A DNA stretch of 64,000 nucleotides from Bacteroidota bacterium (GTDB lineage Bacteria > Bacteroidota > Bacteroidia > Chitinophagales > Chitinophagaceae): the NCBI GenBank assembly GCA_023437225.1, contig JAEZGS010000026.1, positions 123,230 through 187,229 on the forward strand, given 5' to 3'. Shown in pieces: positions 17,655 through 26,040 of the stretch (position 1 is its first letter; every line of letters begins with the position of its first letter). A model generated the notes under the pieces. It was not told the DNA's origin and ran no database searches. It saw only the letters and a program-made list of their open reading frames with translations. The translations under genes and the position numbers were made by a program.

Positions 17655-18791
17655 ATGCAAAGAAGAGACTTTCTCCGAAATGCCGGAATGGCAACCGCTG
17701 CCCTGAGCCTTGACCTGCCCGATGTCTTTGCTAATAATAAACATAAGAATAAATTACCGCGTTGGCGAGGTTTCAATCTTGTAGATTTCAACACTCCAAA
17801 CCCTCATGCAAATCGTCGGTATACTACAGAAGAGCATTTGAAAATGATGCGGGATTGGGGGTTTGACTTTATCCGTCTGCCTATTGCTTATCCTTACTAT
17901 GTCCGATTCGATCGGAACAGAAACATCACTCCTGAAGAAGTGTATAACATCGATGAGGAACGAATTGCAAAGATTGACTCTCTCGTTCAACTTGCACACA
18001 AGCATAATTTGCATGTTAGTCTGAACTTACATCGTGCTCCAGGTTATTGCATCAATGCCGGATTTCATGAACCTTATAATTTGTGGAAGGACAAGGAGGC
18101 ACAGAATGCATTTTATTTCCATTGGAATTATTGGGCTAAGCAATACAAAAACGTTTCTAATAAGAAAATAAGTTTTGACCTGCTCAATGAGCCATGTATG
18201 CGTGAGGACATGAATGATCAACATTCCAAAAACAGTGCAATACCGGGAGCATTGTATAAAGAAGTTGCAGGCAACGCAGTCAAATCAATCCGTAAAGAAA
18301 ATAAAGATCATCTGGTTATAGCCGATGGAAACAATGTGGGCAATGATCCCGTACCCGAACTAAAAGATCTCAACATCGGGCAAAGCTGTCGCGGTTATTT
18401 TCCGCATGCGATCTCACACTATAAGGCGCCGTGGGCGAATAAGGATCCTGAAAGTTTACCCCTTCCAAAATACCCAGGTCAGGTGGGCAATCAGTACTTT
18501 GACCGCAAGCTTATTGAAAATTATTACAGTCGATGGATCGCATTGAAGGAAAGTGGAGTGGGAGTGCATTGCGGTGAATGCGGTTGTTGGAACAAAACTC
18601 CCCATGAAGTTTATCTTGCCTGGTTCAATGATGTGCTTGATGTGTTGACTAGTAATGGAATCGGCTTTGCACTATGGGAGTTTATCGGCGATTTCGGTAT
18701 CCTGAATTCAAACAGAGCCGATGTTGAGTATGAAGATTTTAACGGCTACAAACTGGATAGAAAATTATTAACTCTTCTACAGAAATATTAA
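17655..18791 (+). CDS. GH5-family glycoside hydrolase
   Basis: 378 aa. The N-terminus QRRDFLRNAGMATAAL looks like a twin-arginine-type signal peptide. A GH5 TIM barrel follows: RGFNLVDF, FIRLPIAYPYY, VSLNLHRAPG, acid/base Glu179 in FDLLNEP, the segment YFPHAISHYKAP, and nucleophile Glu308 in VHCGECGCWN. These enzymes cut beta-1,4-linked glucans, mannans or related chains. It lies 9 bp after the GH-A hydrolase gene and 4 bp before the GH2 gene, so the three enzymes are one transcription unit. Subfamily and substrate need comparison. Confidence 0.92.
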   Translation: MQRRDFLRNAGMATAALSLDLPDVFANNKHKNKLPRWRGFNLVDFNTPNPHANRRYTTEEHLKMMRDWGFDFIRLPIAYPYYVRFDRNRNITPEEVYNIDEERIAKIDSLVQLAHKHNLHVSLNLHRAPGYCINAGFHEPYNLWKDKEAQNAFYFHWNYWAKQYKNVSNKKISFDLLNEPCMREDMNDQHSKNSAIPGALYKEVAGNAVKSIRKENKDHLVIADGNNVGNDPVPELKDLNIGQSCRGYFPHAISHYKAPWANKDPESLPLPKYPGQVGNQYFDRKLIENYYSRWIALKESGVGVHCGECGCWNKTPHEVYLAWFNDVLDVLTSNGIGFALWEFIGDFGILNSNRADVEYEDFNGYKLDRKLLTLLQKY

Positions 18792-18795
18792 GATC

Positions 18796-21192
18796 ATGAA
18801 GAATTGTGTGGCAGCTTTACTTGCTTTCCTTTTTTTAAATGCCGCAATGGCTCAACACGCATCACGGACATCCTTCAACGACAAATGGAAATTCCTTTTG
18901 GATAGCACCAATACTTACGAAGGTGTCGATGTGAATGATAAGGAGTGGCGCGTGCTAAGGCTGCCACACGACTGGAGCATAGAAGGAAAGTTTGATCCCG
19001 GAAATCCATCGGGTGTTGGAGGTGGTGCACTGCCAGGAGGCGTCGGTTGGTACAGAAAACAGTTTACAGTTCCGGCCTCTATGAATGGTAAGCAATTGTT
19101 TATTGAATTTGATGGCGTGTACATGAATAGCGAAGTGTTCATAAACGGAAAATCACTTGGCCTTCGACCCAACGGATACATCTCCTTTCAATACGATCTT
19201 ACACCACACATAAAATTTGGCGAGCGAAATATTATCGCAGTAAAAGTGAACAATTTGAAACAGCCAAACTCGCGCTGGTACAGCGGTTCCGGTATTTATC
19301 GAAACGTGTGGCTCACTGCTTTGGATAAGTCGCACATTCGTCACTGGGGAACGTATATCCACACAACCGATGTTACTTCAATCTCTGCGATTGTGAATGT
19401 AAGTACCGATATTGAAGCTTCATCCAATTCAGCGCTTCAACTGCAAACAACCATTTATGATCCTACTGGCCGGAAGGTGATTGATACTTTGATGTCAGCC
19501 GCTCCAACGAGTTCTTCTCAAAGTTTTCTATTACGAAACCCCAAATTATGGTCAATTGAATCACCGGTTTTATATAAGGTAGTAACTTCTTTGAAACGCA
19601 ATGGAAATGTTATCGACACATATCGTTCAACATTTGGTGTACGGCATTTCTACTTCGATGCAGACAAAGGATTTTTCCTCAATGGCAAACACGTCAAGAT
19701 ACTGGGCGTTTGCAACCACCATGATCTTGGTGCGCTTGGTGCTGCGATAAATTATCGCGCACTTGAAAGACAACTGGAGATCATGAAAGGTATGGGAGTA
19801 AATGGTATCCGCACATCCCACAATCCTCCTGCTCCGGAACTCCTTGAACTTGCCGATAAGATGGGCTTCATTGTGATGAATGAGATGTTCGACATGTGGA
19901 AGCGTCCAAAAACACCTTTTGATTTTTCACTGGCATGGGACGAATGGCATAAAAAAGATCTTGAAGACTTTGTGCGCCGCGATCGCAATCATCCATCGGT
20001 CTTTATCTGGAGTGTTGGAAACGAGATACCCGAGCAATGGGGCGAAAAAGGTGATAGCAGCGGCATGCTCATATCACGCGAACTTGTTGCTATCACAAAA
20101 GCTCTTGATACAACCAGGCCTATTGTAACGGCAAATAATGAAGTAGGTCCACATAACCAATTGATCCAGTCAAATGCATTTGACCTGGTTGGTTTCAATT
20201 ACAATCATACCAAATGGGGTAGTTTTAAAAAGGACTATCCTGGAAAGAAACTGATCATCACTGAGAGTACATCCGCTCTTCAGACGCGTGGGTATTATGA
20301 TCTGGTTCCGTGGGACTCAGTGCGGTTATGGCCCGTACGCTGGGACATTCCGCTGAACAACGGCAATCCGGGAAATACGGTGTCGGCTTATGATCATGTA
20401 AGAACCCCGTGGGGCTCTACTCATGAAGAAAGCGTGAAGGAATTGCTGAAATATGACCATGTATCCGGGATGTTCATATGGACCGGTTTTGATTATCTCG
20501 GCGAACCGACCCCTTACTTATGGCCATCGCGAAGCTCATATTTCGGAATCGTTGACCTTGCGGGATTTCCTAAAGATGTTTATTACATGTATAAAAGTGT
20601 GTTCACTGATAAGCCCGTGCTTCACCTGTTTCCGCATTGGAACTGGAAGAAAGGAGACAGTGTTGAGGTGGTGGCTTATTACAATAATGCCGATGAAGTG
20701 GAGCTGTTGTTAAACGGTAAGTCACTCGGTAAAAAATCGAAACAGGGAGAGGATTTACATGTAAGATGGAAAGTTGCCTATCAACCCGGAACAATAAAAG
20801 CGGTTTCAAGGAAAGACGGTAAAACGATATTGACCCGGCAGGTGAATACGGCGGAAAACGCTGTAGGGCTTACACTTAAAGCCGATAGAAAATTAATTCG
20901 TGCAGATGGCAAAGACCTTGTATTTGTTACCACAACCATTGTCGATGCGAAAGGAAACATGGTTCCCGATGCCAACCATCTAATAAAATTTACAGTAACT
21001 GGCGCCGGTGAGATCGTTGGTGTAGACAATGGAAATCCCACATCACTTGAATCGTTCAAAGGGAATATTCATACGGCGATGAATGGCCTTGCGTTGTGTA
21101 TTGTACAATCCACGGGGAAGAAAGGGGAGATTGTAATAAAGGCAGCTTCAGAAGGCATGAAGCCAGTATTGATCAAGGTACGGGCTGATTAA
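18796..21192 (+). CDS. GH2-family exo-hydrolase, beta-galactosidase type
   Basis: 798 aa with a signal peptide (1-19, ending AAMAQ). Domains in order: a sugar-binding jelly roll (about 25-180, LPHDWSIEGKFDP, GVGWYRKQFTVP, NSRWYSGSGIYRNVWL), an Ig-like domain (about 185-290), a TIM barrel (about 295-600) with acid/base Glu410 in WSVGNEIPEQW and nucleophile Glu490 in IITESTSA, a DUF4982-type domain and a C-terminal Ig-like module. This layout is typical of Bacteroidota GH2 beta-galactosidases, though beta-mannosidase or glucuronidase activity cannot be excluded. It probably trims oligosaccharides in the periplasm after SusCD import. Confidence 0.92.
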   Translation: MKNCVAALLAFLFLNAAMAQHASRTSFNDKWKFLLDSTNTYEGVDVNDKEWRVLRLPHDWSIEGKFDPGNPSGVGGGALPGGVGWYRKQFTVPASMNGKQLFIEFDGVYMNSEVFINGKSLGLRPNGYISFQYDLTPHIKFGERNIIAVKVNNLKQPNSRWYSGSGIYRNVWLTALDKSHIRHWGTYIHTTDVTSISAIVNVSTDIEASSNSALQLQTTIYDPTGRKVIDTLMSAAPTSSSQSFLLRNPKLWSIESPVLYKVVTSLKRNGNVIDTYRSTFGVRHFYFDADKGFFLNGKHVKILGVCNHHDLGALGAAINYRALERQLEIMKGMGVNGIRTSHNPPAPELLELADKMGFIVMNEMFDMWKRPKTPFDFSLAWDEWHKKDLEDFVRRDRNHPSVFIWSVGNEIPEQWGEKGDSSGMLISRELVAITKALDTTRPIVTANNEVGPHNQLIQSNAFDLVGFNYNHTKWGSFKKDYPGKKLIITESTSALQTRGYYDLVPWDSVRLWPVRWDIPLNNGNPGNTVSAYDHVRTPWGSTHEESVKELLKYDHVSGMFIWTGFDYLGEPTPYLWPSRSSYFGIVDLAGFPKDVYYMYKSVFTDKPVLHLFPHWNWKKGDSVEVVAYYNNADEVELLLNGKSLGKKSKQGEDLHVRWKVAYQPGTIKAVSRKDGKTILTRQVNTAENAVGLTLKADRKLIRADGKDLVFVTTTIVDAKGNMVPDANHLIKFTVTGAGEIVGVDNGNPTSLESFKGNIHTAMNGLALCIVQSTGKKGEIVIKAASEGMKPVLIKVRAD

Positions 21193-21200
21193 ATCGTCAA

Positions 21201-21230
21201 AGAAAAAGCCCTCCGCAGTATACGGAGGGC
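21201..21230 (-). terminator. Terminator of the tRNA-Ala transcript
   Basis: An 8-bp GC-rich stem, 21208-21215 with 21223-21230, has a 7-nt loop. On the minus strand it is followed by a T-rich tail (complement of agaaaaa at 21201-21207), only 4 bp after the tRNA 3' end. Confidence 0.78.
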
Positions 21231-21234
21231 TAAG

Positions 21235-21308
21235 TGGAGAATACCGGGCTCGAACCGGTGACCTCTACGCTGCCAGCGTAGCGCTCTAGCCAACTGAGCT
21301 AATTCCCC
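21235..21308 (-). tRNA. tRNA-Ala (anticodon GGC)
   Basis: 74 nt without CCA. The acceptor GGGGAAT pairs with ATTCTCC (one G-U) and the discriminator base is A. The anticodon stem CTACG/CGTAG encloses the loop CTGGCAG with anticodon GGC. The T arm contains the GTTCGAGC core. The flanking promoter and terminator fit a single-gene transcript. Confidence 0.96.
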
Positions 21309-21316
21309 AGGCGTTG

Positions 21317-21346
21317 CAAATATATAGCGACAGCTTACCATCGCAA
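21317..21346 (-). promoter_or_regulatory. Promoter of tRNA-Ala
   Basis: On the minus strand TTG (21346-21344), a 19-bp spacer and TATATTTG (21324-21317) match the Bacteroidota housekeeping promoter (TTG, 17-23 bp, TAnnTTTG) exactly. The box ends 8 bp before the mature tRNA 5' end, so the leader is very short. Confidence 0.8.
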
Positions 21347-21390
21347 AAATATTCTTCCGCTTCTTTGTAACTTGGTCGCAAACCATAATA

Positions 21391-22407
21391 TTGGATTCAA
21401 GGATTCCAACCATAAAAGAAATCGCGCGACGTCTTAACGTTTCTGTATCCACAGTTTCACGCGCCCTGAATGATCATCCACGCATCGGCCTTCGTACCAA
21501 AACGCGTGTTCGTGAACTCGCAAACGAACTGAATTACGAGCCCAATCGCACCGCAATAAGTTTCAAACAGCAGAAGACCTATGTAATTGGGGTTGTACTT
21601 CCCTATATCCGCGAGGAATTTTTTTCGGAGGCAATCGGTGGAATCGAAGCTGCAGCAATGGAGCACCAGTATACCATTTTATTCGGCCAGAGTTATGACG
21701 ATCCTCAACGCGAAAAGCAGGTAGTGGAAGCGATGAAAAAACAAAGAGTAGACGGACTCATTATTTCACTTGCCAAAGACACCACATCATTGGAACACCT
21801 GCAGTCGCTCGAGCATTATGCGATACCAGTAGTTTATTTTGATCGTGTTCCTCCAGGAGAGAACGCACATAAAGTTTATTGCAACCTTCATCAGGGAACA
21901 ATCGAAATGATCAATTGGTTGTTTAGTCGCGGTCTTAAGCGCATTGCTATGATAAATGGGCCGGAAGCCATGCCAGCCAGCAGGGAGCGATTACGAGGCT
22001 ATATCGAAGGTGTATCGCGAAAAAAATTGAAGGTGGATATGCAGATGGTGGAGACGACGGATCTTTCCCGGGAAAGCACTTTTGCTGCAACAGAAAAACT
22101 ACTGTCGCTCAAGAATAGACCTCATGTGATTATTTCGTTCAACGATTATGTGCATATGGACGCTGTTCAATGTGCGTTGCAAAAAGGTATCGCCGTGAAC
22201 AAAGAAATCTTCTTCGCAAGCTATGCGAACCTTTCTATTACAAATTATACAGTGCATCCGCCTTTTGCCTCCATCGAGCAATATCCTTATGGACAGGGCG
22301 AAAAAGCGATGGAGATGATGATGCGCATACTGGACGAACGACAGCATTCCATGCCTGCAAATTATTACCAGGAGGAAATGACTGCAACGCTCGTAAGAAG
22401 AAGCTGA
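21391..22407 (+). CDS. LacI-family transcriptional regulator, likely PUL regulator
   Basis: 338 aa. The LacI HTH is at residues 7-30 (TIKEIARRLNVSVSTVSRA), followed by the hinge (NRTAISFKQQKTYVIGVVLP) and a periplasmic-binding-protein fold for a sugar effector (about 62-335, with a LacI-like C-terminus YQEEMTATLV). There is no in-frame ATG upstream; TTG at 21391 gives the expected distance to the HTH, so I take it as start. It is on the same strand as, and 198 bp after, the PUL enzymes, with tRNA-Ala between. It probably represses the PUL until a breakdown sugar binds; a candidate operator lies at 9840-9853. Confidence 0.9.
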   Translation: MDSRIPTIKEIARRLNVSVSTVSRALNDHPRIGLRTKTRVRELANELNYEPNRTAISFKQQKTYVIGVVLPYIREEFFSEAIGGIEAAAMEHQYTILFGQSYDDPQREKQVVEAMKKQRVDGLIISLAKDTTSLEHLQSLEHYAIPVVYFDRVPPGENAHKVYCNLHQGTIEMINWLFSRGLKRIAMINGPEAMPASRERLRGYIEGVSRKKLKVDMQMVETTDLSRESTFAATEKLLSLKNRPHVIISFNDYVHMDAVQCALQKGIAVNKEIFFASYANLSITNYTVHPPFASIEQYPYGQGEKAMEMMMRILDERQHSMPANYYQEEMTATLVRRS

Positions 22408-22415
22408 AGGCAAAT

Positions 22416-22478
22416 CGAAATGGGAAATGGAAAACGGGAAACAGGATATATTCAATTCCCAATTATCATTTCTCAATT
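22416..22478. repeat. Heptad-phased repeat region after lacI
   Basis: The sequence splits cleanly into 7-bp units: CGAAATG, GGAAATG, GAAAACG, GGAAACA, GGATATA, then the opposite polarity TTCAATT, CCCAATT, ATCATTT, CTCAATT. It starts 8 bp after the lacI stop codon. It resembles a decayed version of the hairpin at 3815-3884. Confidence 0.65.
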
Positions 22479-22486
22479 ACTTCATC

Positions 22487-23074
22487 TTACTGCAGCTCGG
22501 GTTGCATACGATATGGCCTGAATCCCGGCTGCTGATCGTAGAACCACTTGTTGTAAAGATTCCTCATTTGCTGCACCCAGGTTGCGGGCTTTATTTCTTT
22601 TTCAAAATAATCAGCATGCAGGATACGTACTTTCATCAACACCACATGGTCCATTGCGGTGGCCTTAAGTTCGTCGGTAAGTGAAACAACACTATTGAGA
22701 TCTTCAGGATCGTCTACAATACTTGCTTTGCCGTTGATTTTTATATAAAACCGTTTTCCCTTTCGGAAGAATTCCAGGCGGGCCGGAAACTCTTTATCAA
22801 ACTGGTGTAAGGCCTGGCTTGGACGATTTATAAAAAACCAGATTTGTCCTACTTCATCAACCTTCAACGCAGTTACGATAGTAGTGGGCATTCGAAGAAC
22901 AGAATCGCTCAACGAAAAAAATAAAGCACTTCTGAGTTCGTGGATCTTCTCTTTTAAAAATGTGATGTCAGATTCAGGTAGCATGCAGAGTTTTTTAACA
23001 AGATGTTCAAATCTGATACCACGGTGACCCTCACTAAAATTGAATGAATAAGCGTGGTAAGTGTTTGTGGACAT
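22487..23074 (-). CDS. FMN-binding split-barrel (pyridoxamine 5'-phosphate oxidase-like) protein
   Basis: 195 aa. The frame is open to 23185, but that extension is encoded by heptad repeats, so the ATG at 23074 (MSTNTYHAYSFNF) is preferred. The core (about 35-160) has the split-barrel pattern: MPTTIVTALKVDEVGQIWFF, INRPSQALHQFDKEFPARLEF, RKGKRFYIKINGKASIVDD. This resembles general-stress FMN-binding proteins and pyridoxamine oxidase relatives. No substrate can be named. It lies downstream of the ECF sigma factor on the same strand, after a 113-bp gap that holds the repeat array. Confidence 0.78.
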   Translation of the reverse strand: MSTNTYHAYSFNFSEGHRGIRFEHLVKKLCMLPESDITFLKEKIHELRSALFFSLSDSVLRMPTTIVTALKVDEVGQIWFFINRPSQALHQFDKEFPARLEFFRKGKRFYIKINGKASIVDDPEDLNSVVSLTDELKATAMDHVVLMKVRILHADYFEKEIKPATWVQQMRNLYNKWFYDQQPGFRPYRMQPELQ

Positions 23075-23115
23075 TTTTCTACAGCACCATAACGAAAAGA
23101 ATTGAGAGCTAAAGT

Positions 23116-23178
23116 CCGCTTGCTGCTTTCCGCTTCCCGCTTTCTGTATCCCGCTTCCCGCTTCCCGCTTTCCGCTTT
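23116..23178. repeat. Tandem 7-bp repeat array
   Basis: Nine units in exact 7-bp register on the plus strand: CCGCTTG, CTGCTTT, CCGCTTC, CCGCTTT, CTGTATC, CCGCTTC, CCGCTTC, CCGCTTT, CCGCTTT. It fills the gap between the ECF sigma factor gene and the FMN split-barrel gene. Units differ by one or two bases and there are no spacers. Confidence 0.85.
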
Positions 23179-23187
23179 CTGTCAAAC

Positions 23188-23754
23188 CTATTGCTCACTT
23201 CCAAGCATCACACGAAGATGCGACAATGCGGTTCTTACCCTGGTCTTGACTGTATTTAAAGGCAACTCTTCCATTTTGGCGATCTCGGGATGTGAGTAAC
23301 CTTTGAAGTAAACCAGGTCTATCAACTTTTTATGTTGAGGCTTTAGCCTGGAGACATAACGGTAAATGCCAATACCGTCTGTCTTCATATAGTAGTGATG
23401 TGAATTGATCAGAGATACGTCGCAATAGTTGAACGATACCTTTTTCTTTTTTTGTTGGTATGCCTGCGAACGGGTCGTGTCAATGGCGGCGTTTCGCGCA
23501 ATATTCAACAACCACGTATAAAGTTTTCCGCGCGAAGCGTCATACCCTTCAATCTTTTGCCACACATTAAGGAAGACCTTCTGCAGGCAATCACAGGCGT
23601 CGTCTTCGTATTGTACGATCTGCAGGATAGCTTTGTACAGAGCGTTTGAATAATTGTTGTAGAGATAATGGAATGCTTCTTCATTCCTTGCTTTCAGTTT
23701 ACGGATTAATTCCTTTTCAGAAAGGTTGTTCGACGTTGGGACTATCTGGTTCAT
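23188..23754 (-). CDS. ECF-type RNA polymerase sigma factor
   Basis: 188 aa from ATG 23754 (MNQIVPTSNNLSEKELIRKL); ten more codons are open upstream but look non-coding. Region 2 (about 25-95: NEEAFHYLYNNYSNALYKAI, DDACDCLQKVFLNVWQKIEG, LYTWLLNIARNAAIDTTRS) and region 4 (about 130-180: LVYFKGYSHPEIAKMEELPL, NTVKTRVRTALSHLR) are clear. No anti-sigma factor gene is adjacent. It may direct the stress genes around it, but no target promoter can be assigned. Confidence 0.9.
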   Translation of the reverse strand: MNQIVPTSNNLSEKELIRKLKARNEEAFHYLYNNYSNALYKAILQIVQYEDDACDCLQKVFLNVWQKIEGYDASRGKLYTWLLNIARNAAIDTTRSQAYQQKKKKVSFNYCDVSLINSHHYYMKTDGIGIYRYVSRLKPQHKKLIDLVYFKGYSHPEIAKMEELPLNTVKTRVRTALSHLRVMLGSEQ

Positions 23755-23804
23755 TGAACCGACACCTCTAAATATTCGTGCCACTTTTTGAGCATTTCAT
23801 GCGA

Positions 23805-23820
23805 TGGCATATTTTTTTCT
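23805..23820 (+). promoter_or_regulatory. Sigma-54-like -24/-12 element
   Basis: TGGCATATTTTTTTCT, with TGGCA in the -24 position and TTTCT in the -12 position (consensus TTGCW), 35 bp before the DUF892 gene. The same layout recurs at 26973-26988 and 41390-41375. Confidence 0.5.
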
Positions 23821-23855
23821 CATGCATCAGAAATTAATCATCAAAAAATACGATT

Positions 23856-24464
23856 ATGCCAAGGCAATCGACCACTACAAAAAAAAGTGCAACTTCAACC
23901 AAGAAGGCGTCAGGCACCAAAAAAGCATCTGGCGCTTCATCTGCTGCTCAGCAAAATACCATGTTAGAGAAGTTTGTCGTTGACATGCTGAAGGATATTT
24001 ACTATGCTGAAAAAGCAACGTTGAAGTCAATGGCAAAGATGCAAAAGGCTGCGACTACACAAACATTGAAGGATGCATTCGCAACACACATAGAACAAAC
24101 GCGCGAGCAGGTTACAAGGCTGGAAGAAGCATTTGAAATGCTCGGAAAGAAAGCGCAGGCGAAAAAGTGTGAGGCTATGGATGGTTTGATAGCTGAAAGC
24201 CAGTCGGCAATGGAAGATACTGAGGCCGGCTCAATGACACGCGATGTTGCGCTGATCGTGTCTGCTCAAAAGGCTGAACACTATGAGATCGCCAGTTACG
24301 GTAGCCTCGCGCAACTTGCACGTACAATGGGTAATGAAGATCTTGCTGAACTGATGGAGCAAACTCTTCAGGAAGAAAAAGAAACGGATCAACTGTTGAC
24401 ATCAATTGCAGAAAACGATATTAATTTCCAGGCAGAAAATGAAGACGAAGAGGAAGAAGAATAA
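23856..24464 (+). CDS. Ferritin-like DUF892 (YciE/YciF) protein with basic and acidic tails
   Basis: 202 aa. A Lys/Ser/Ala-rich N-terminal tail (about 1-34, with TKKASGTKKASG) precedes a DUF892 four-helix bundle (about 36-190). Family segments include VDMLKDIYYAEKATLKSMAK, HIEQTREQVTRLEEAFEMLG and AQKAEHYEIASYGSLAQLA, with Glu/His positions suitable for metal. The C-terminus ends in a run of Glu/Asp. YciE/YciF proteins are stress-induced; their reaction is unknown. The basic tail resembles that of DNA-binding proteins. It has a candidate sigma-54-like promoter and a terminator. Confidence 0.92.
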   Translation: MPRQSTTTKKSATSTKKASGTKKASGASSAAQQNTMLEKFVVDMLKDIYYAEKATLKSMAKMQKAATTQTLKDAFATHIEQTREQVTRLEEAFEMLGKKAQAKKCEAMDGLIAESQSAMEDTEAGSMTRDVALIVSAQKAEHYEIASYGSLAQLARTMGNEDLAELMEQTLQEEKETDQLLTSIAENDINFQAENEDEEEEE

Positions 24465-24512
24465 CTGACTGGAATCACGATCTGCGCTCATAAGCAGTAG
24501 GGTTTAGGGGTT

Positions 24513-24543
24513 AAAAGCCAGGTTACAAAGCCTGGCTTTTTTG
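24513..24543 (+). terminator. Terminator after the DUF892 gene
   Basis: A 10-bp perfect stem, aaaagccagg (24513-24522) with cctggctttt (24531-24540), has an 8-nt loop and a run of T to 24542. Confidence 0.82.
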
Positions 24544-24559
24544 ATATCAAAAAACTATC

Positions 24560-24838
24560 ATGGCAATATTTGGACTAAGCGGCGAACAACTGGTGGGGAT
24601 TAGTGCCGGGATATTAACAAGCATATCCATGCTTCCACAAGTGATCAAAATGATTCGCGAAAAAGAAGCGGCACAAGTATCGATTGTAATGATCCTGGTA
24701 CTTATTGCAGGCATCTCATTATGGATATGGTATGGTGTAATGAAACAAGACTATCCTATCATATTCACAAATTCCTTTTCTCTGCTTATCAATCTAACGA
24801 TGGCGGGGTTGAAGATCAGGTACCGAAACAATGGATAG
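24560..24838 (+). CDS. SemiSWEET-type sugar transporter (PQ-loop)
   Basis: 92 aa with three transmembrane helices (about 8-25, 38-57, 66-85). Helix 1 carries the PQ motif (TSISMLPQVIKMIREKEAAQ), the hallmark of SemiSWEETs, which dimerise to carry mono- or disaccharides down their gradient. The second helix has SLWIWYGVMKQDYPI and the third the conserved TNSFSLL. It is followed after 3 bp by topoisomerase IB, so the two are probably co-transcribed. The substrate is unknown. Confidence 0.92.
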   Translation: MAIFGLSGEQLVGISAGILTSISMLPQVIKMIREKEAAQVSIVMILVLIAGISLWIWYGVMKQDYPIIFTNSFSLLINLTMAGLKIRYRNNG

Positions 24839-24841
24839 CAT

Positions 24842-25948
24842 ATGGAAACCACAAACGTAACACTAACGCATAAGGAGTATCTGCAGATCGACCGCGATTA
24901 CGAACGGACGGCGCAGTTGGCAACGCTTGTCTATGTGTGCGACCAGTCTCCCGGAATAAACAGGTTGAAAAAAGGCAAAGGCTTCCACTATTTGTTCGAC
25001 AATAAACGGGTAACGGATAAAGAACAACTGGAACGTATTCGCAAGCTTGCGATACCACCTGCATGGACCAATGTGTGGATCTGTCCGCTCGATAATGGAC
25101 ACATACAGGCAACCGGTCTTGATGCCCGCAAGCGAAAACAATATCGCTATCACAGCCTTTGGCATACACTAAGGCATGAAACGAAATTCCATCGCATGTA
25201 TGAGTTCGGGCGGGCGCTCCCGGCCCTTCGGTTACAGGTTGAACAGGATCTGTCAAGAAAAGATCTTTGCCAGGAAAAAGTACTTGCACTTGTTGTGAGT
25301 CTCATGGAAAGGACATACATACGAATCGGCAATAGCGGATACGAAAAGTTATATGGTTCGTATGGATTGACAACATTGAAGGATAAACACGTTTCAGTTG
25401 ATGGTAGTCGTATCTCGTTTTGTTTTACCGGCAAAAAAGGTATCGAGCATAAGGTTAACCTTCAGAACCGACGTATTGCGCGGGTTGTGAAAGAGTGTCG
25501 GGAGATACCAGGCAAGGAACTTTTTCAATATATCGATGAAGAAGGCAATCGCAAATCGATCGATTCAGGATCAGTGAACGCGTATCTCAAGCAGCACCTC
25601 GGTATGGATTGCACTGCGAAAGATTTCCGTACCTGGGCAGGATCGCTTCACATACTTTGGGCATTCAAATCAGTTGGACAGGCATTAAACGAAACCGATA
25701 AGAAGAAAAAGATCATAGAGGCCTTAGACATTGTTTCCAGGAAATTGGGCAACACGCGAACTGTATGTAAGAAGTATTATGTGCATCCACAATTGATTGC
25801 TATGTACGAGGAAAATAACCTTGATAACTATATCAGAAATCTTGATGAGATTGAACATCCTGATGAAGTAACAGGACTAACTCATGCAGAAAAGATACTA
25901 ATGAAAATACTTACCGCGCTCCATCAATCATACGCTCCAAAGCCTTGA
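24842..25948 (+). CDS. Type IB DNA topoisomerase
   Basis: 368 aa, the size of bacterial/poxvirus-type enzymes, which relax supercoils through a 3'-phosphotyrosine. An N-terminal domain has FHYLFDNKRVTDKEQLERIR and IPPAWTNVWICP. The catalytic core follows with RIGNSGYEKLYGSYGLTTL, LKDKHV, the FRTWAGS segment with a catalytic Arg, and the nucleophile Tyr312 or Tyr313 in CKKYYVHP. In bacteria these genes often travel with NHEJ and stress genes, as here (Ku at 29443). It is not the essential topoisomerase; the physiological role is inferred as DNA protection. Confidence 0.93.
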   Translation: METTNVTLTHKEYLQIDRDYERTAQLATLVYVCDQSPGINRLKKGKGFHYLFDNKRVTDKEQLERIRKLAIPPAWTNVWICPLDNGHIQATGLDARKRKQYRYHSLWHTLRHETKFHRMYEFGRALPALRLQVEQDLSRKDLCQEKVLALVVSLMERTYIRIGNSGYEKLYGSYGLTTLKDKHVSVDGSRISFCFTGKKGIEHKVNLQNRRIARVVKECREIPGKELFQYIDEEGNRKSIDSGSVNAYLKQHLGMDCTAKDFRTWAGSLHILWAFKSVGQALNETDKKKKIIEALDIVSRKLGNTRTVCKKYYVHPQLIAMYEENNLDNYIRNLDEIEHPDEVTGLTHAEKILMKILTALHQSYAPKP

Positions 25949-25986
25949 TGGGAGCGGTTTGCAGCCATTAGTGATATAAAATGAGA

Positions 25987-26012
25987 AAGACCATCTTGCG
26001 ATGGTCTTCTTC
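25987..26012 (+). terminator. Terminator after topoisomerase IB
   Basis: A 9-bp stem, aagaccatc (25987-25995) with gatggtctt (26000-26008), has a 4-nt loop and a T-rich tail. It could act on both strands, since the H1-like gene is convergent. Confidence 0.65.
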
Positions 26013-26040
26013 ATTAAAATCAGATAATAAGGCTGACTTA

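Noticed and set aside
23116..23178. Short CRISPR array
   Set aside because: Units are 7 bp without spacers and no cas gene is present.
23075..23185. N-terminal extension of the FMN split-barrel protein
   Set aside because: It is encoded by the heptad array and its flank, giving a low-complexity AGSGKQQ-type sequence; the ATG at 23074 starts the real fold.
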